From NCBI GenBank assembly GCA_033026295.1, contig CM065188.1, positions 15,716,642 through 15,780,641 on the forward strand: a stretch of 64,000 nt of DNA, read 5' to 3'. Both the position numbers and the translations under genes were made by a program. Position 1 is the first letter of the stretch. The number at the start of each line of letters is the position of its first letter. The stretch is from Channa striata (Eukaryota; Chordata; Actinopteri; Anabantiformes; Channidae). Positions 1-14,200 of the stretch are shown here, piece by piece. The notes below the pieces were generated by a model. That model was given only the letters and a program-made list of their open reading frames with translations. It was not told where the DNA came from and made no database searches.

Positions 1-1339
1 CCATGGCAACAGCTCGGCTGTAACCAAGTCGGCGGCAGCTTCCTCTCTCACTTTTGCTCTGTCAGATCAGAAGGTGCTATACTGGTGAAATACATTTACA
101 TTCTGTAGGACGAGTAGAACCTGCATAACTGTACAAAACTGAGCACAAGTGAATGTCACGGAGCCCGGACTGACAGAACATCATCAGAATCAACCTTAAG
201 CACACAGCTAATATTAGTCATCAGTGATAATTGCTGAGGCTGTTGATCAGTTTGATTATGCATAAATCTATAGTCCTATAAGCTATATAATAATGTTTGA
301 ACATGAATATGTTTTAATGTGGCATGGTGCTGTCAACATTTCCTGTGATGTTGGACTCCCTGAACATCACTGACTGATGAGATACTGTGAGCGACTGTCG
401 CCCTTCTAACCAATCAGATGCTTTCAATCAACTACTAGTCGTACAGTAAATTTTGCAGCTTTTTCTTTATAGTAATTTCATAACGACAATTATGTGAAGG
501 GCTGTGCAGAGAGTGGCGGAGAACAGCAGATTGTAGAAGAGCACAGAGGAGCTGGATAGAGTGGATTGATTTTTTTATTTTTTTTTTTAAGCATCACAAT
601 CAAACGTCCAATTTTTCAAGATCTCTTTCAGGTCCAGCTCCTGGAGATCCTGGTTTGAAAATACACATTTATAAAAGACGTCTAAACCCGGCTCACATGA
701 TGCCGTGAAACATTTGCTGTGCAGCCGACTGAACTACCGAGGGACGGCAGTGAATTAACAGCCTCAGAGAGACTTGACTAGTTCGCCACAAATCAGGCTT
801 TGAGCCAGGATTACGTAAACGGACCCTCGCGTATGAACGTGCGCACGAGCAGAGCCGTTCACGCGCCGTTTGTGGTCTTTATGCAAAGATGTACACTGTA
901 GCAAATTCATATCCCGCTAATTATGTGTGGCTCATTCTTACACAGCGCACTTGACACACGAAGTCGGTTATAACTGTAGTTTAATAACTGTAATTAAAAG
1001 TGAATAATTTTATGGCTCAAGTTGTTGTGGCCTCCGCAGGTCTGAGCTGACGTGAAGATTTCATTAATCTGCGCTCGTGCATTTAAGCTGAGCACACACA
1101 CACGTCAAAAACAAAACCGCAACGTGCCACAAAATCTAAACCCGAGCTGAAACAATCTGAGAAGAAAAGTTGCCTCCTCTGGTCTTTGGTCCCTTGTGTT
1201 TCCAGTTTTGTGCTGCTTGATCCAAAATCCTGCGCGTCTGCTTGCGTTTGTCAAATGACGGTGAGAATGTTCATCAGTGAGGGAGGCAGCTCATGTGTCA
1301 GATTCAACCCTCTGCTCTGTGTCTCCCTCTCTGCTGCAG
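1..1339. other. Non-coding sequence upstream of first visible lcor exon
   Basis: No exon is supportable here. The lcor exon at 1340 begins with two bases that complete a codon, so at least one more 5' coding exon must exist. I see no convincing exon ending in phase 1 within this stretch, so it probably lies to the left of the window. The segment is best read as lcor intron. Confidence 0.5.
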
Positions 1340-1419
1340 ACTGCGAGCCTAAGGAAGTGTGTGACTGGTCCTTCGACGAAAACTGTCTCTTCTGCTGCTT
1401 AAGACGTGAGAAAATCAAG
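1340..1419 (+). CDS. lcor: lcor exon: Cys-rich N-terminal module
   Basis: Acceptor ctctgctgcag and donor aag|gtaaga bound 80 nt. Two leading bases complete a codon, then 26 codons end in phase 0. The peptide CEPKEVC...CLFCCLRREKIK has a cysteine pattern like the N-terminal module of long LCOR/LCORL isoforms, possibly metal binding (inference). Confidence 0.85.
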
Positions 1420-2259
1420 GTAAGAGACGTCACACTGTCCCGTCTCTGGTTCAGACAGAACGGAGTAGAACTCAATGGCTTTAATGCTTTAACCGCACGA
1501 AACTTAAGTGAGTTGTTGTTTCGACTTTTCAGCGTGAAGTTGTGTTGACACTGGGTTTGTCAGCCCAAATATTCAGGTCTTCAGATATTTTATATTATTT
1601 TGTTTTCGAATAGAGTGGCATGTTTCCCACAGACTCTGTACTGTCCCTGAACGCATCTATCATCTCGTCCATGCACATGCTACGTTGATGCTACATTTCT
1701 TGTAAAACCACTGACAGATCCCGAAAACCCCATCCCGACCACCCTCTGAAGTCTAAAGTTCAGAGGAATCTCCACGCTGAGCAGCTGTCTCACAATAGTC
1801 AAACAGACACTGATGGACTGACACGTCAACAATCAAGCTCAACAGCCTCCAGCATCCAGTGAGGGCAGGCGTATGTAATGCAGCCTTAGAGGCAAGACCC
1901 AGGGCAAAACAGCCATCGAAACATTCACTGCACCAGTTGTTGCTCCGAGCATCTGTGAAACTCGGGACCGTGTAACAAAGTTTTCAGTGTTTTCAAATGT
2001 AAAGGTGCAGACGGACTAAAAGTCAATTGTCTTTGTTTAACTGAATGTGTTTCAAAATGTGAAATTTATTTGAATTACAAAGTCGCAAAAGTTTGTCATC
2101 CCTAACTCATTTAAACATCATTTTTTCTTTTTCTTTCAAATATGAAAGGCAAAGCAAAGTTTATCAATAGTAAAAAAAGACCATCCTTGAAATCATAACA
2201 AGTATGTATATCTACAAAACACCAAAGGCCAAAAGCCATATTAATTTCTTTCAGTACCG

Positions 2260-2299
<40 letters not shown>

Positions 2300-5200
2300 A
2301 CTGCACATTCTTAAAAAATGTGCATCATTTCCATACATTTTTTCCTGTGAAGTTGGACGCCGCTTCCTGCTTTAATACAGCACTTAATGTGACTTTTATG
2401 AATTAACTCCTTTCCATGTGTGCGTGTATTTGTGATATTTTATATTTTTGAGCTCTCCATTCAAAGCTCATCTTTGTCTCTGCACCTCTTCTTGCACACT
2501 TGTTCTCAGTGTTGTTCAACCATGATGGTCTTGACCCCAATTTAGCTTGTGAAAGGAAGCCGACACAATGATTTGGAGGTGGGTGGTGCATGCATGTGGA
2601 AGCAGGAGGAGGGCGGTGATCGGAGCAGAATAACAATGAGTTTATTGAACCAACTACTACATCATACACAGATGCTTCACATATGCACAGACACTGTGGA
2701 TGTACCTTCTTCCGCTTATTCTGTCGTAGGAGAAGCGTTTGCGCGGTGCAGACACTCGCTCCTGCGGAAAAATAAAGAACCAAAAGAGCGCGGACGTTGG
2801 CACGACCGCAGCAGCTTCGGCTCGTTTTGAACGCGTGTCCCCAACATCACTCGCCTTCGAAACACCGGTGGGTACAAACCATTAGTTGAAACCCACAGAA
2901 AACGCAGACGCTGTCTTTAAAATAGATCAGTCACTTGGGCTCTATTAATTAACTTATTGATCTCATCACATGCTCTTGCATAAATTCCAATAAAGGCAGT
3001 CGATGGAAACACGCGCTTATTCAAATTTGGTTTGCAGAACAAAACTATTTACACTGCACTATACTAAAGATATATCTGCTTTTTGCTTCTGTGATGTTGA
3101 CAAAACAGTCTCAACTGGAGTTTGACTTCTTGCGTCTGCAGACTGTGCGCGATGACAACCGTCATGTACGTTTACCACATGTCACACTGTGCAGGATGAG
3201 TCACACATGACAACATCCATTTGACAAATGGCAAATTGTGCAGTGATTTCCAGCACTATGGGGGAAAAAAGCATCTGACAGCAGAGGCATGTTGTCAGCT
3301 CGCATCATCCGTCTGCTGCTCTTTTATTCTGAAAGTGCAGCTAAACAATGAACAGGATTTGGCCACAGTGCTGATTATCTGATGCTTTGAAAATCCACAT
3401 TACAGGGAGGGAGGAGAGTGTAGACTCAGTCAGGGAAAAAACTTTGCAAAAACAAAATTGCCACACAGTCGCTGGTCGGTTTGTAGATGTGGCTCATGAG
3501 CAGCAGGCCAATTTAGGATGAGATGGTTTCGAGGAGGATTTACATGTAAGATATCTACAGTGTGGCCGGTCAAAACTGCTTTTTAGTTTATGTACAATAC
3601 ATGTTTGGCTTGTCATTACATTTTGGACTAGTGAGAATTCCTCATTGAATTGAAAGGGAAAATATGTGATAGTATGTACAGTTACATTTTGCCAATGCTC
3701 AGTGCGAATCCCACATAACTATAATTATATTTTAACTGGTCAAAATGACATGTGCTGTTTTAGCATTTATAAGATCTGCAGAATTCCTAGAACAGATACC
3801 TGCAATGTATATGTGACGGGTCAAAAATTATATCGTATTATATAGTTTCCTTTTGACTACTTGACTTTCGACTGGTCATATCAAGCTAAAGTTTCATACG
3901 TCCAAAAGCATAAGACCCCTTTTAAAATGCCAAATTAGGACTTGTCAAACACAGTTATGCTTAAAGAATGTCTTCACTGATGCTAAACTTGCTCTTTTGA
4001 CTCTGGTCTGGCTGGTACATGTAATTGAATGCCATCAAACTCCGTTAAATTCCCTCTATTAAAATATGCCTCCAGATGACATCACTTGTAGCACCCTTCA
4101 GTTCAGATGATGTCATCCTCGTTGCTCATACTACGGAGGCTGTAATAATGTCAACCACATCAACTCCTAATGATGAGAAACCCCTCCGGGTGATGTCATC
4201 ATGGAGTTTCTCAGCCAGAAGCAGAGAAATACTTTAATACAGGCAAGTACATTTACACCCTAAACAAGATGAAAATTGTTGAAGTTGCTCTTTACGCCCA
4301 GTTTGGCCGGTCATAAATACAGATATCTTAAATTTAGCGCCTGTTGCTCTAATAAATGATAAAAGGGCATTGTGAGGTCCAAACATCAGAATGTAGTCGT
4401 AGATATCCTAAACTGTCAGGCTTTTTTGTCAAATAACAATTTCAAATATCTCGAATTTCAATCCGCCAAAATGCAATTTTAGATAATCAAATGAAACTTA
4501 CCGTATTTTCCGGACCATAAGCCGCTACTTTTTTCCGACGTTTTGAACCATGCGGCTTTTACAGAAATGCGGCTTTTCTATGAATTTTTCTGCAGCCCTC
4601 AGATGGGCGCTGTAGATGGAAGTCAGTGCAAACAAAAAGCGCCAGTTTTTATTCTTAGCGCATGCAACCCAAGCGCACAACAGCAAAATACGGTAATATT
4701 TTTACACCTCACCCCCTCATAATGGAAAACACGCGAAGAAATTCCTATGATGCAGCTTTTAATTAGAAGCCATCGATCTGGCTATCCGTGAAGGAAATCG
4801 AGTGTGACAGTGGTTTCAATGCTCAGGAGGAAGATGAATAGCGATTTGTGGTTTCAGTGCACGGGAGAATGAAGCGACTTTAATAGTTGCGCAGTTGCGC
4901 GTGTATGAATAAAGACTTATGGTACAAAATCTTTTGTTGAGCGCAGCAACTCCTGCGTAATTGTGAAGAATAAGACACGTCTTCTCCTTTGGCTATGGAA
5001 CAAGCCGTTTATTTATAACAAGGACATTTTGTCGGCTCTGTACATTCGACATGTGTTATACCAGCCACACATACACGAACGCACTCTTTACCGTAATCGG
5101 GTAAAACAGCGCACAGAACATCCTCATGCCTACTGTGAACAATGAGTAGGAGCGCATACAACAGATATTATTTCTCAGCCTGGATATTGGCGGCTTATGC

Positions 5201-8200
5201 ATGCGGTTTATATGTGACAAAATATATATTTCTTTTAAATTTTAGCGGGTGCGGCCTAAATTTAGGTGCGCTCTATAGTCCAGAATTTACGGTATATAAG
5301 TTTTAGTTCTTACTCCTCTCCATTTTTTTTTTACTTGTTGATGGTAGTGATCATGTTTATTTTCATCATAGTCATTTCTATTTTTTGATGATGTGTGATG
5401 TAGCAAGAGAGGAAGGGAAGGATGTTAGGAGGGATTCATTCTCCCCGCGGCCGTCGCTTGCTTTTCAACTTGACTCTTGTCCAGCCTCAGAGGTCGGCCA
5501 TCTGTCTCCTAAAAACATCCCTGCTTCATCACCTCCTCCCCCCTCCCTCGACCCCCATCTGTCTCTGTCTCCCTTCCTACGGTACACATCACGCTAACAG
5601 TGCACAGTTACTAAAGATAAGACTTCAAGAGAAGCAAAAAAAAAAGGAGGGTAAAAAAATCAATTACCACTGAAAAATCAATTAAACAAAGCCGAGCGGG
5701 AGGTTAAAGGTCACAGCAGCTCTGTTCACCAGCACGGCCGGACCGGTACTGTGCAACTGTGCAAATCACGGCGCAAATAAGACAATTTGCAGCAGCTTTA
5801 ATTGTATTCCTCCTCTTACTCAATACAGTTTTCATCTTTTATTCATCTGTTCGGGCTCGAACGCTCCCTCTGTTTCACTGTTATTACCCTCAGCTTGTTT
5901 GCAAAATACCAGAGGAGCTTCTGTAGGCGGGAACCATCGATTCATTGATCTGAAACCACCACAGAGAGAAAGATCTGAGGGGGTTAAATTAAAGAGAGAG
6001 AGGGAAGCGCCTTAAAAGCACATTTTAATTTCACACTGTTGTTTTTTTCTGTCCTGCCATTAACGTAATAAAAAATGAATAATAATAATTTGAACAAGGT
6101 GTTCTCTGCGTACCATCTAATGAAATGGAGGTGACTCAGGCGGCTCATACCGTAGTCAACAAATAATGAGCTTTAAAGTAAAGTTGATTCGTGTAGAAAC
6201 TTCATCCTTAAATGTTGTGAAATTGCTTTATAATAAAGCAAATGCAGAGATAGTAAAATAAAGAGAGCTACCCGTCATCCAAAGCTGCCGTAAACGTCGA
6301 TGCAGACAGGCGCCTGAGCATGCCGAGCTCTACAATCCTACGAATTTTGAATGCTCGAGGGCGGCAGGACACGCGTCCTCTCTGAAGACAGACCTCAGAA
6401 TCGATTCTAAAACACGGTGGGGCTGAGTGATCCTGCCTGTCTGTGGTGGTTAAACGCACGGCAGCCACGTTCTGACCATTCTGCAGCCGATGAATAGATT
6501 CCACTTGTAATTATGACACCGTCATCACAGCTGTGCAATTTGGTTTTAATTCTTTGCCTGATTCACATTCACCCGCGGTTTCCTGTGTGGAATACTAGAA
6601 TCAGGCTGCATTTTCAGGCTAAAAAACTCTGCTTGTACCTACAACTCGTCTCCTGCTGCTCACAGGACTGAGCGGGAAAACCAAGTTCGACAAAGCGGAG
6701 CCCTAAACTATTTCCGACCGCGCACAACTTAACTCGCCATTGGCCTCTGTGTGTTTGTCTGAGCAGGAGCACAGTCCGGAGAACGGTGGAGGCAGCCAGG
6801 TGCTGTCGGAGTGTGACGCTTTCAAGCAGGAGCAGTCTCGGATCAGCCAGCTGGAGAGACAGGCCCAAGACTTCCTCAATGCTGTGTTCTACAGAAAAGG
6901 TGAACGCACACATTCCTCCTCAGCCATTTCGTTACTCGTGACCACGTTTTTCTGCTCAGGATCATCTGGTCAGGATGGAAATTTTAAGCAATTTCTTGAA
7001 CTGACAGTAAGTTACATTAAGAATTGATGAGTTGATCGTTAAAAATGTATGACATGCAGAGATCTTGGCATCAACAGAGGTGTTGCCTTCGAGAAAACAA
7101 GCTCAGGAACAGAATAAATATGAATCTCCACTCAAATAGTTTTGGTTTTGCCAGGTGAGTTAGTGGCATATTCTACATACAATGTAGGACAGATAATCTG
7201 AGATTTATTTTTTCAGTATATTTTAGATTAATTTATATTATTAATGGAAACTATTAAATTAATTACTGATCTCTCTAATGCAGAAAATCTTGATAATTGA
7301 GCAGGTTAAGTGAAAAATCTTGTTAAATAAATGCCGATAAAGTGATGAATGTGAGGAAATTTTAAAAAGTTATCCCTTTAAGAATTGGAGTGAAATTGGA
7401 CCAGGCCACCTGTTACAGATTTCTGTTTTTATTTTTAGTTTATTTGTTCTATATTCTGTACAGCTACGTAACGTGTAAATATTTGGATTTAGCGAGTAGC
7501 TCATTGTCCTCACGGACAACACAATGTACACAACAGACATACAATACTCAAACAGATGCCATAAAACAGACAGTACAATAAAGTAAACATGACAGGACAC
7601 AAAGACATAAATTCACAACAAAATGAATGAAAACATAAGAAATAGCAACTATCCAATATAAAGCTGCTGATCAGGCTTCACATATTGGTCACAGGTTCGA
7701 TTAGTTGTTAACCAGTGTTTAAGCAGAGAGCGTAGCACTTCGTGCAGAATCGTCCAGATCAAACAGCCTTTAAAAGACGTTTGTCTGAACTGCACCTCAC
7801 AATCTCCTCTCGATATTGACCTAGTATGAAAAGCACTGATGATCTCTTATGTTTTTATGCGAGTATTTAAATGTAAATGTAAATCCCAAAATGTTGTAAT
7901 ATTCAACGACGTGTTTGTTTCCTTTACAGTTTTTCAGGCCTTTACCTTGGCAGTAGAATTGTGGGGTGGTCTCGTAACATGCTGGGGCTATATGGGACAA
8001 AAAGTCTAGAACAGTTTTTCCAGGGCAGTCCGCCTCATGAGGGACAAGAGACACTGAAGCAGATTAATTATTACAAAGAAGTTGGTTTTCTTGTAGTTTT
8101 GGAAAAGTGTACATCATGCACATATTCAGGGCCTCAATATTGCATCTGCATAATAGGACAATTTGTGCAGTTTGTAAGTGGATAAAAAGGGGGCCAAGGA

Positions 8201-11200
8201 TCAATCCCTGAGGGACACCGCATGGAAGTTTTTCAAAGTTTGACAAGTGGAACAAAGACATTTCTCCCTTCTAGGTAAACCCTAAATCGGTTAAGATCTG
8301 GGCCAAAGAGGCCGACCCACTTTTCCGACCTGTACTAACAGTGCCATGATGATTACTGTGAGAGGCCATGAGGGAAAAACTGCAGAACGTTATTTTACAC
8401 GGTAGTGTTGGAATAAAAATCTAATGCTGAATATGCTGAATGCTGAATTTGAGACATGTTGGATATATCACTGATTAGGTCTGGAATGTCTTTTGACACT
8501 CGTGGACATAAACCTCCATGAGAGAATACCACAGCCATGACAAACATGCATGAAGCCACAGCAACAGCGACAGCCATTACAGACAGCTCCAAAGTGCTTA
8601 TCAGAGGCGTTATGTGGGGCGTAATCAGAGTTTGGTGAGACCTTACAGCACAAACAGGCTGACACACAAAAGGGCTCAGGGAGATGTCCTGCATTCACTG
8701 CAGGACATTTGTATAAGTAGTCACATGGGGGATTGCAAAGCAAATGTTGAGAGCCAAATAGAACTTCAACTTGTTTGATGCAAACTTACAGCAACCTGAA
8801 ATCTGATAACCCTTGCGGCTGTTTAGGATACATTTACATAAAGCGAGACACTTTATCCACTTTATTTAGCAGTGGTGGAGTTTTGCATAATAGGCCTCTT
8901 CCTTACTTGAGGCTTTTTTGTCGTGCTCTGATTTCAGCAGCATTTAACTGAAGGTACAGGAACTTATGGCATTATAAATGATTTCCAACCCTCTTTCAAA
9001 ACTGGTCATGACTGTTGACTTTGCTGAAGATGTTATTCAGTCTAATGTCCTTGGGCCTCAGGCAGATGCAATGGAAGGGGCCCAAAATGTGTAGGCGCCA
9101 ATAAAAAAGACAGAAATGTGTTATGTCGAGATTCAGAGCTATGCTTTGAAAAATGGACAACTTCTTCTAAAATGAGTCATAGCAAAAATCAATTGTACAA
9201 AGAACACAGCCATATTAAAATAAATGTAATAAACACACACTTGTATGGTTTATCAGAAGACTTTCCTTGGAACAAGACAGCAGTGTCCATGTGAAAATCA
9301 ATAGCACCAGCAATTAGAAATGTCAAAGCAGCCAAATTAAGATTTTACACATCAGGGTCAGATATTAACATGCTAAAAATGTGATTTAATACAGACTTAT
9401 GCTTGTAAAAAGAACAGACATTCCTCAAATATAATGCCAGAAATGTCCGGTCTGTATCCCTCAGTTTTAACATAGTCCGATTGCTGCAGGTTCCCGTTAA
9501 AAATCCTGGAAATGTCAAAGGTTTCACATCATGGCTTTTGTTCTCTTTCATTTGGGAAATGGTTCCCACATGTACACTGACTCCACACTCACGTTGTGCT
9601 CTGACTTTCCTCAAAACCAGACCACACGCCGTCTCATCCCAGGGAACGTAACACGGCCTATACGAAAACGCTGTGAACAAGTCCTGGCTTCACTCGACAT
9701 ACACTTTTAATTTTAAGCCAAAACGTTATTTACACCAGTGATGCCTGTTAAATTAATGATGCAACCACGACTCTATGAAACGAATCGGCTTATTTCCCAA
9801 GGTGGCAGCATGGAACCTGCACCTGTCAAAATGGAGCCGAGTAATTACAGCATATATTTAGCAAAACCAACCTGCGTCCTGAGTGTCCGCAGCAGTAAAG
9901 GTCCGTCCGACTGTTTGACTGCAAACACACAGTGCATCTATGCTAGATTAACTTAGTGCACGTGTTAATTACTTGAACCTGTACAGGACAACAAACATAT
10001 CAGCATACAGCGTATTACCATGTAAACACGATCATTTCAATAACAAGAATTTGACAGCATCCTGTTTAGGGGAGTGAGAAGTGCCCAATAAATTAACGGG
10101 GAAGGAAGCAAACGAAAACAACATGTGCACGTCCTGAATCCAAATTACCAATGCATGCATGCCAGAGATCATCCCTGGTTTGATATTTTTCACGCTTTCA
10201 CTCTGTAGCCCTCATTGTTCCTTTAGTTGGAGCAGACACCGCGATGAAACCGGAATCGAGTCCCCAGAATGTGAACAAATGAGTTGAGAAAACAGAGTGT
10301 TAATTTGAAAGAACTCAAAATAACTTGAGGAGGAAACGGTGCGCTGTTAAAAAAAAAAACAGGAAGCATGTGGGGGAAAACAGATGTTGAGGCGCGTTGG
10401 AAATTAGCGCCACGTTCCTCAACAGTAACATGTTGCTTCAGCTTTGCCTGAGGGGCAGAAGAATTTGCAAAATATGTGATTTTCTTCAATTATTTCCGCA
10501 TAGTGTGAAGATGAGGTTTTTTTATTATGTATTTTTGGAGGATTTAGGGTTTGGTTCAGTAGAGATAAGTGCAGGACGCATGACTTATGTGGGACAATGC
10601 CAGATTAATGTAGTAATACCAAATGAGTGTAACCGTCACTCTTTTGCTCGACGTATTAACCGCTGAGATGTGTGTGATTTGTTGGGCAGGGATAATAGAA
10701 GGTTTGACTCCGACATCTGTGTTTGCTAGTACACACTGTAAGTACCAGTACAACAATAAAACTGCCTACAAGATTAACGTTACATTAAGCCCGCAGCTCG
10801 GAATTATGAAAAGATATTTTAATTAATTCCTTCTATAAAATGCCACAATTGTTCAAAGACTGTCTCTTGCTTTCCATCCATCTCAAACATTTTCAAATGA
10901 CAAACGTAGATTTTAGGAAAGGCATGGAAATTCCAAAATGTGACAAACTGCGCCGTAGCATTTGAGCTTAATAGTGTAATATGATAATTACTTTTGCTTA
11001 GAGGTCGACACCCGTTCCGACATATTCACATAAAAACAATGTTTTTTAAGAGCATAAGATTTAAAACAAGAAATCTTTGGACCATTTAAAAAATCTATGG
11101 GAGCTGCAGCTGAAGAGACCTTCTGTACTCACTGATATCATGCTCAATAGGCAGGATTAAGTGCTGCCTCTGAGTGATTTTGGGATTATTTCAGATAAGC

Positions 11201-14200
11201 ATCCGGATTACATTTGCAGGATGAAATCGGATAAATGCGCCGTTGGACACGGCAATGACTGTAAAAATTCCTCGAGCAGAGATGCTGACATGTTCGCTCC
11301 TCTGTTTTGTTTCTCTGCAGACCTCCCAAGTTTCTCAGACCCTCACATTCCTCTAGTGGCTCGTAAGATCATGCAGCGAATGGTCCGCCAATTCGCTGCT
11401 GAATATACCTCAAAAACTACTCAGGACGACCCACCCCTGCCCAACGGCACCATGAAGGACCAAAGCCTGCCGAGAGCGGTGTCTCTGGCCCAGGCCCCCT
11501 GCTCCCCGCCCAGGCTTCTGCCTGCGCCGAGTTCTCCTCCGTCATCTGCCTCTTCCTCTCCATCTCTGACTCCGAGGCCCAGCCTCAGCCCCACCTCTGC
11601 CGCCGCCGCCGCCACAGCTGCTGCCTCAGCTCCCGCTTGCACCAACAGCAGCAACGGCGCCAGTAACGGTGGAGCGGGAGGTACTGCTGCCGCCTCTGCA
11701 CAGAATCCCGTCCTCAGCAAGCTCCTCATGGCCGACCAGGACAGCCCGCTGGACCTCACTGTCAAAAAGAACCAGGTGGACCCAGAGCCCAGCCAGCAGG
11801 GTGAGAGCAACCACACACACTCATTGTGACGTTAAACACGACCAGCGCGAGTCCAACACACCAGTCCTGTCACACTTCACTCAAACTTCAAACTTCAAGC
11901 CTTGATGCTGCGTAAACGAATCACTGCACCAACTTTTAGTCCTCGCGAGGAAAAATCTCCAGCAATCTAACGACGTAAACACAGTCACTTAATTTGGATT
12001 TAGACCTGTATCAGGGACCGTGACATGGGCAACACACTGCTTTTATTATATTTACATATTAATGAAGCACTTTCACAGGAACAAAGCTGAGAACAGCCTT
12101 GGTCACGGACATATTCCAACAAGAACTGCAAATACAATTTCAGTTTCTTTTACTCAAACCTAAATGATCATTATACTTGATTCGCATGGACGTGTGTGAT
12201 ATTAGTCAGTAGAGAGACAATCTGAAGGCATTTTCAAACCTGGCATAAGGCGCATAAAGGCTTTGAATTAGATTTGAAAACCGCCTGCAGCTCCGCCGAG
12301 GTTGTGTCCTATTAGTTTAAGTCCAGGGGACAATGATTTCTTCTCTAAAATGGTGGCAGATCATTGTTTAAAGCCACATTAGTGTTTGATAACTCGCTGT
12401 CGTAGACGCGTCTCACACTGACGCAGCCCCTGCACTTGCGCCTATATAACTTTGTTTACGTGATTAGCGTTAACTAATAATTTCAGGTGCGATCACATTT
12501 ATTGCAGTAGTTATGAGCATGCGCAGCCTTGTTCAGGTCCTACTTTACAGACATGAAAAGGTGTGTGTGTATTTAAAGGAATCACATTTTTTTGCGGTGG
12601 TTTTAATTTTCTACAACTCGCATTAAAGACATTCAGTTGTTAAGCTGATCGCCGGGTTCAGTTCTACTGTATTTATTACAAACTGGGCACCCGAGTTTTT
12701 ATAGAAAATATTTTTCAAACTCTGATGCCTTTTGCTAAAAGTTATGTCGACTGCAATTACAGTTGCATCTTTCTTCTTGAATCACATTCTTTCGAACCAG
12801 TTAATAAACCCAAGAAAATCTTAACCTTTACAAAACTTTTCTAACCTTGAGACTGTCAACAGACTGCACACACACACACACACACACACTCGACAAAAAC
12901 AGATTCCGCTCATGAACAGATTATTTAAACGCCATCATCATTTACAGCACCGTGCTCGGCTCTGAAATGTAGATCAGGGTTCAGTCTCCGGTTAATCAAA
13001 CTAAACCAGCAGGTGGTTGGTGTTTCAATCAGCGAACGCGCTGCAGACTCGCAGTCGCTGCTGCTTTTTCAACCTGCAGCGACCGTGTGACCAGTTGCCC
13101 ACTTTAATACCAGCTTGTTGGAATCTTCTTACAGTAAGCCTCCGCTTTTGCATTTTCTTCCACTTCATGCTCACTCCTTATCTCTCTTATCTCTCTTGCT
13201 CTCTCTTTTTCACACACACACACAGAAACACATCTTCCCTAATTTACACAGCAGATGTAATTTTACTGGTTTACTCAATATTTTTACATTAACAATGAAT
13301 GAAATTACTACCTCCAGTGTGAAAGTGTTGAGTGATGTACCCACCACATTTTGCACCTCTACTTGTTTAAGCCACAAATGACAGAAACAACTCGATATCA
13401 CTAAAACAAAGACATTGTATATATATTTACCGATTGATAATCCAGTCTGATTAACAAAAGACCTCTTTCTTATGTTCTAAAACCTTTTAACCTGGATTGT
13501 TATTATTCTACAGAATTAAAGTTATTGCACATTGTCCTCGCAGTCAGAATGAATTTTCTATATCTTTACTTTAGTTTTGAACGCAGACACCAAGCTGTTT
13601 TTCCGGTTTGTTGCTACGTGAGCCACACGGCTGCGTCCTCCATCCTTGTGTCCTCAATGGGACGGACTAAGATGCAAGCGAGACGTGGATCTCACAGGAA
13701 AGGCGAAACTGCAGTTTGCTGTTTTAGAGCCAGACGTTCTTTTAGGAGTTGGCGTCCACTGAAAGGCTCGTGCACATCATTTTCCTGGGTGGTCACAAAC
13801 AGTAATGCAACTAATGCTAATGTGAATCTGTCCGTTAGATGTTTACGACAACACAAATAAAATGGAAATAATGACAGGACATCAAATATAGATATGGAAA
13901 CGCCACGCCACGCGGCGCTCGGCGTGTTTCCCTCTGACGTTAGTCGAGCGTTCAGTCTATTTTAGAAGCTGTGACACACGCGAGTCCGTGGGCACGACCA
14001 AAGGTTGTGTCGTCCTCAGACTCCTGAACCAAACTGTGCGAGTTGCAGTTGTGATCTGATTAGAGTTGGGAATATCTTGTGGCATAAATCTGCATGTTGA
14101 TGAGGAAACGCTTTAAGAACGGTACATGGGGAGTTATTACTACCAGCAGTGTGTTATGGGAAAACAAGCATGTTAACATCGACGCTCATTAGCTCGGAGA

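Larger units (their letters stand above)
1420..6766 (+). other. lcor intron
   Basis: Holds a (TG)18 microsatellite at 2261-2296 and a 0.8-kb non-autonomous DNA transposon at 4501-5292. The remaining ORFs are short and show no family resemblance. Confidence 0.8.

Noticed and set aside
8064..8261. Active LINE reverse transcriptase
   Set aside because: Frameshifts and YADA in place of YADD show a decayed fragment.
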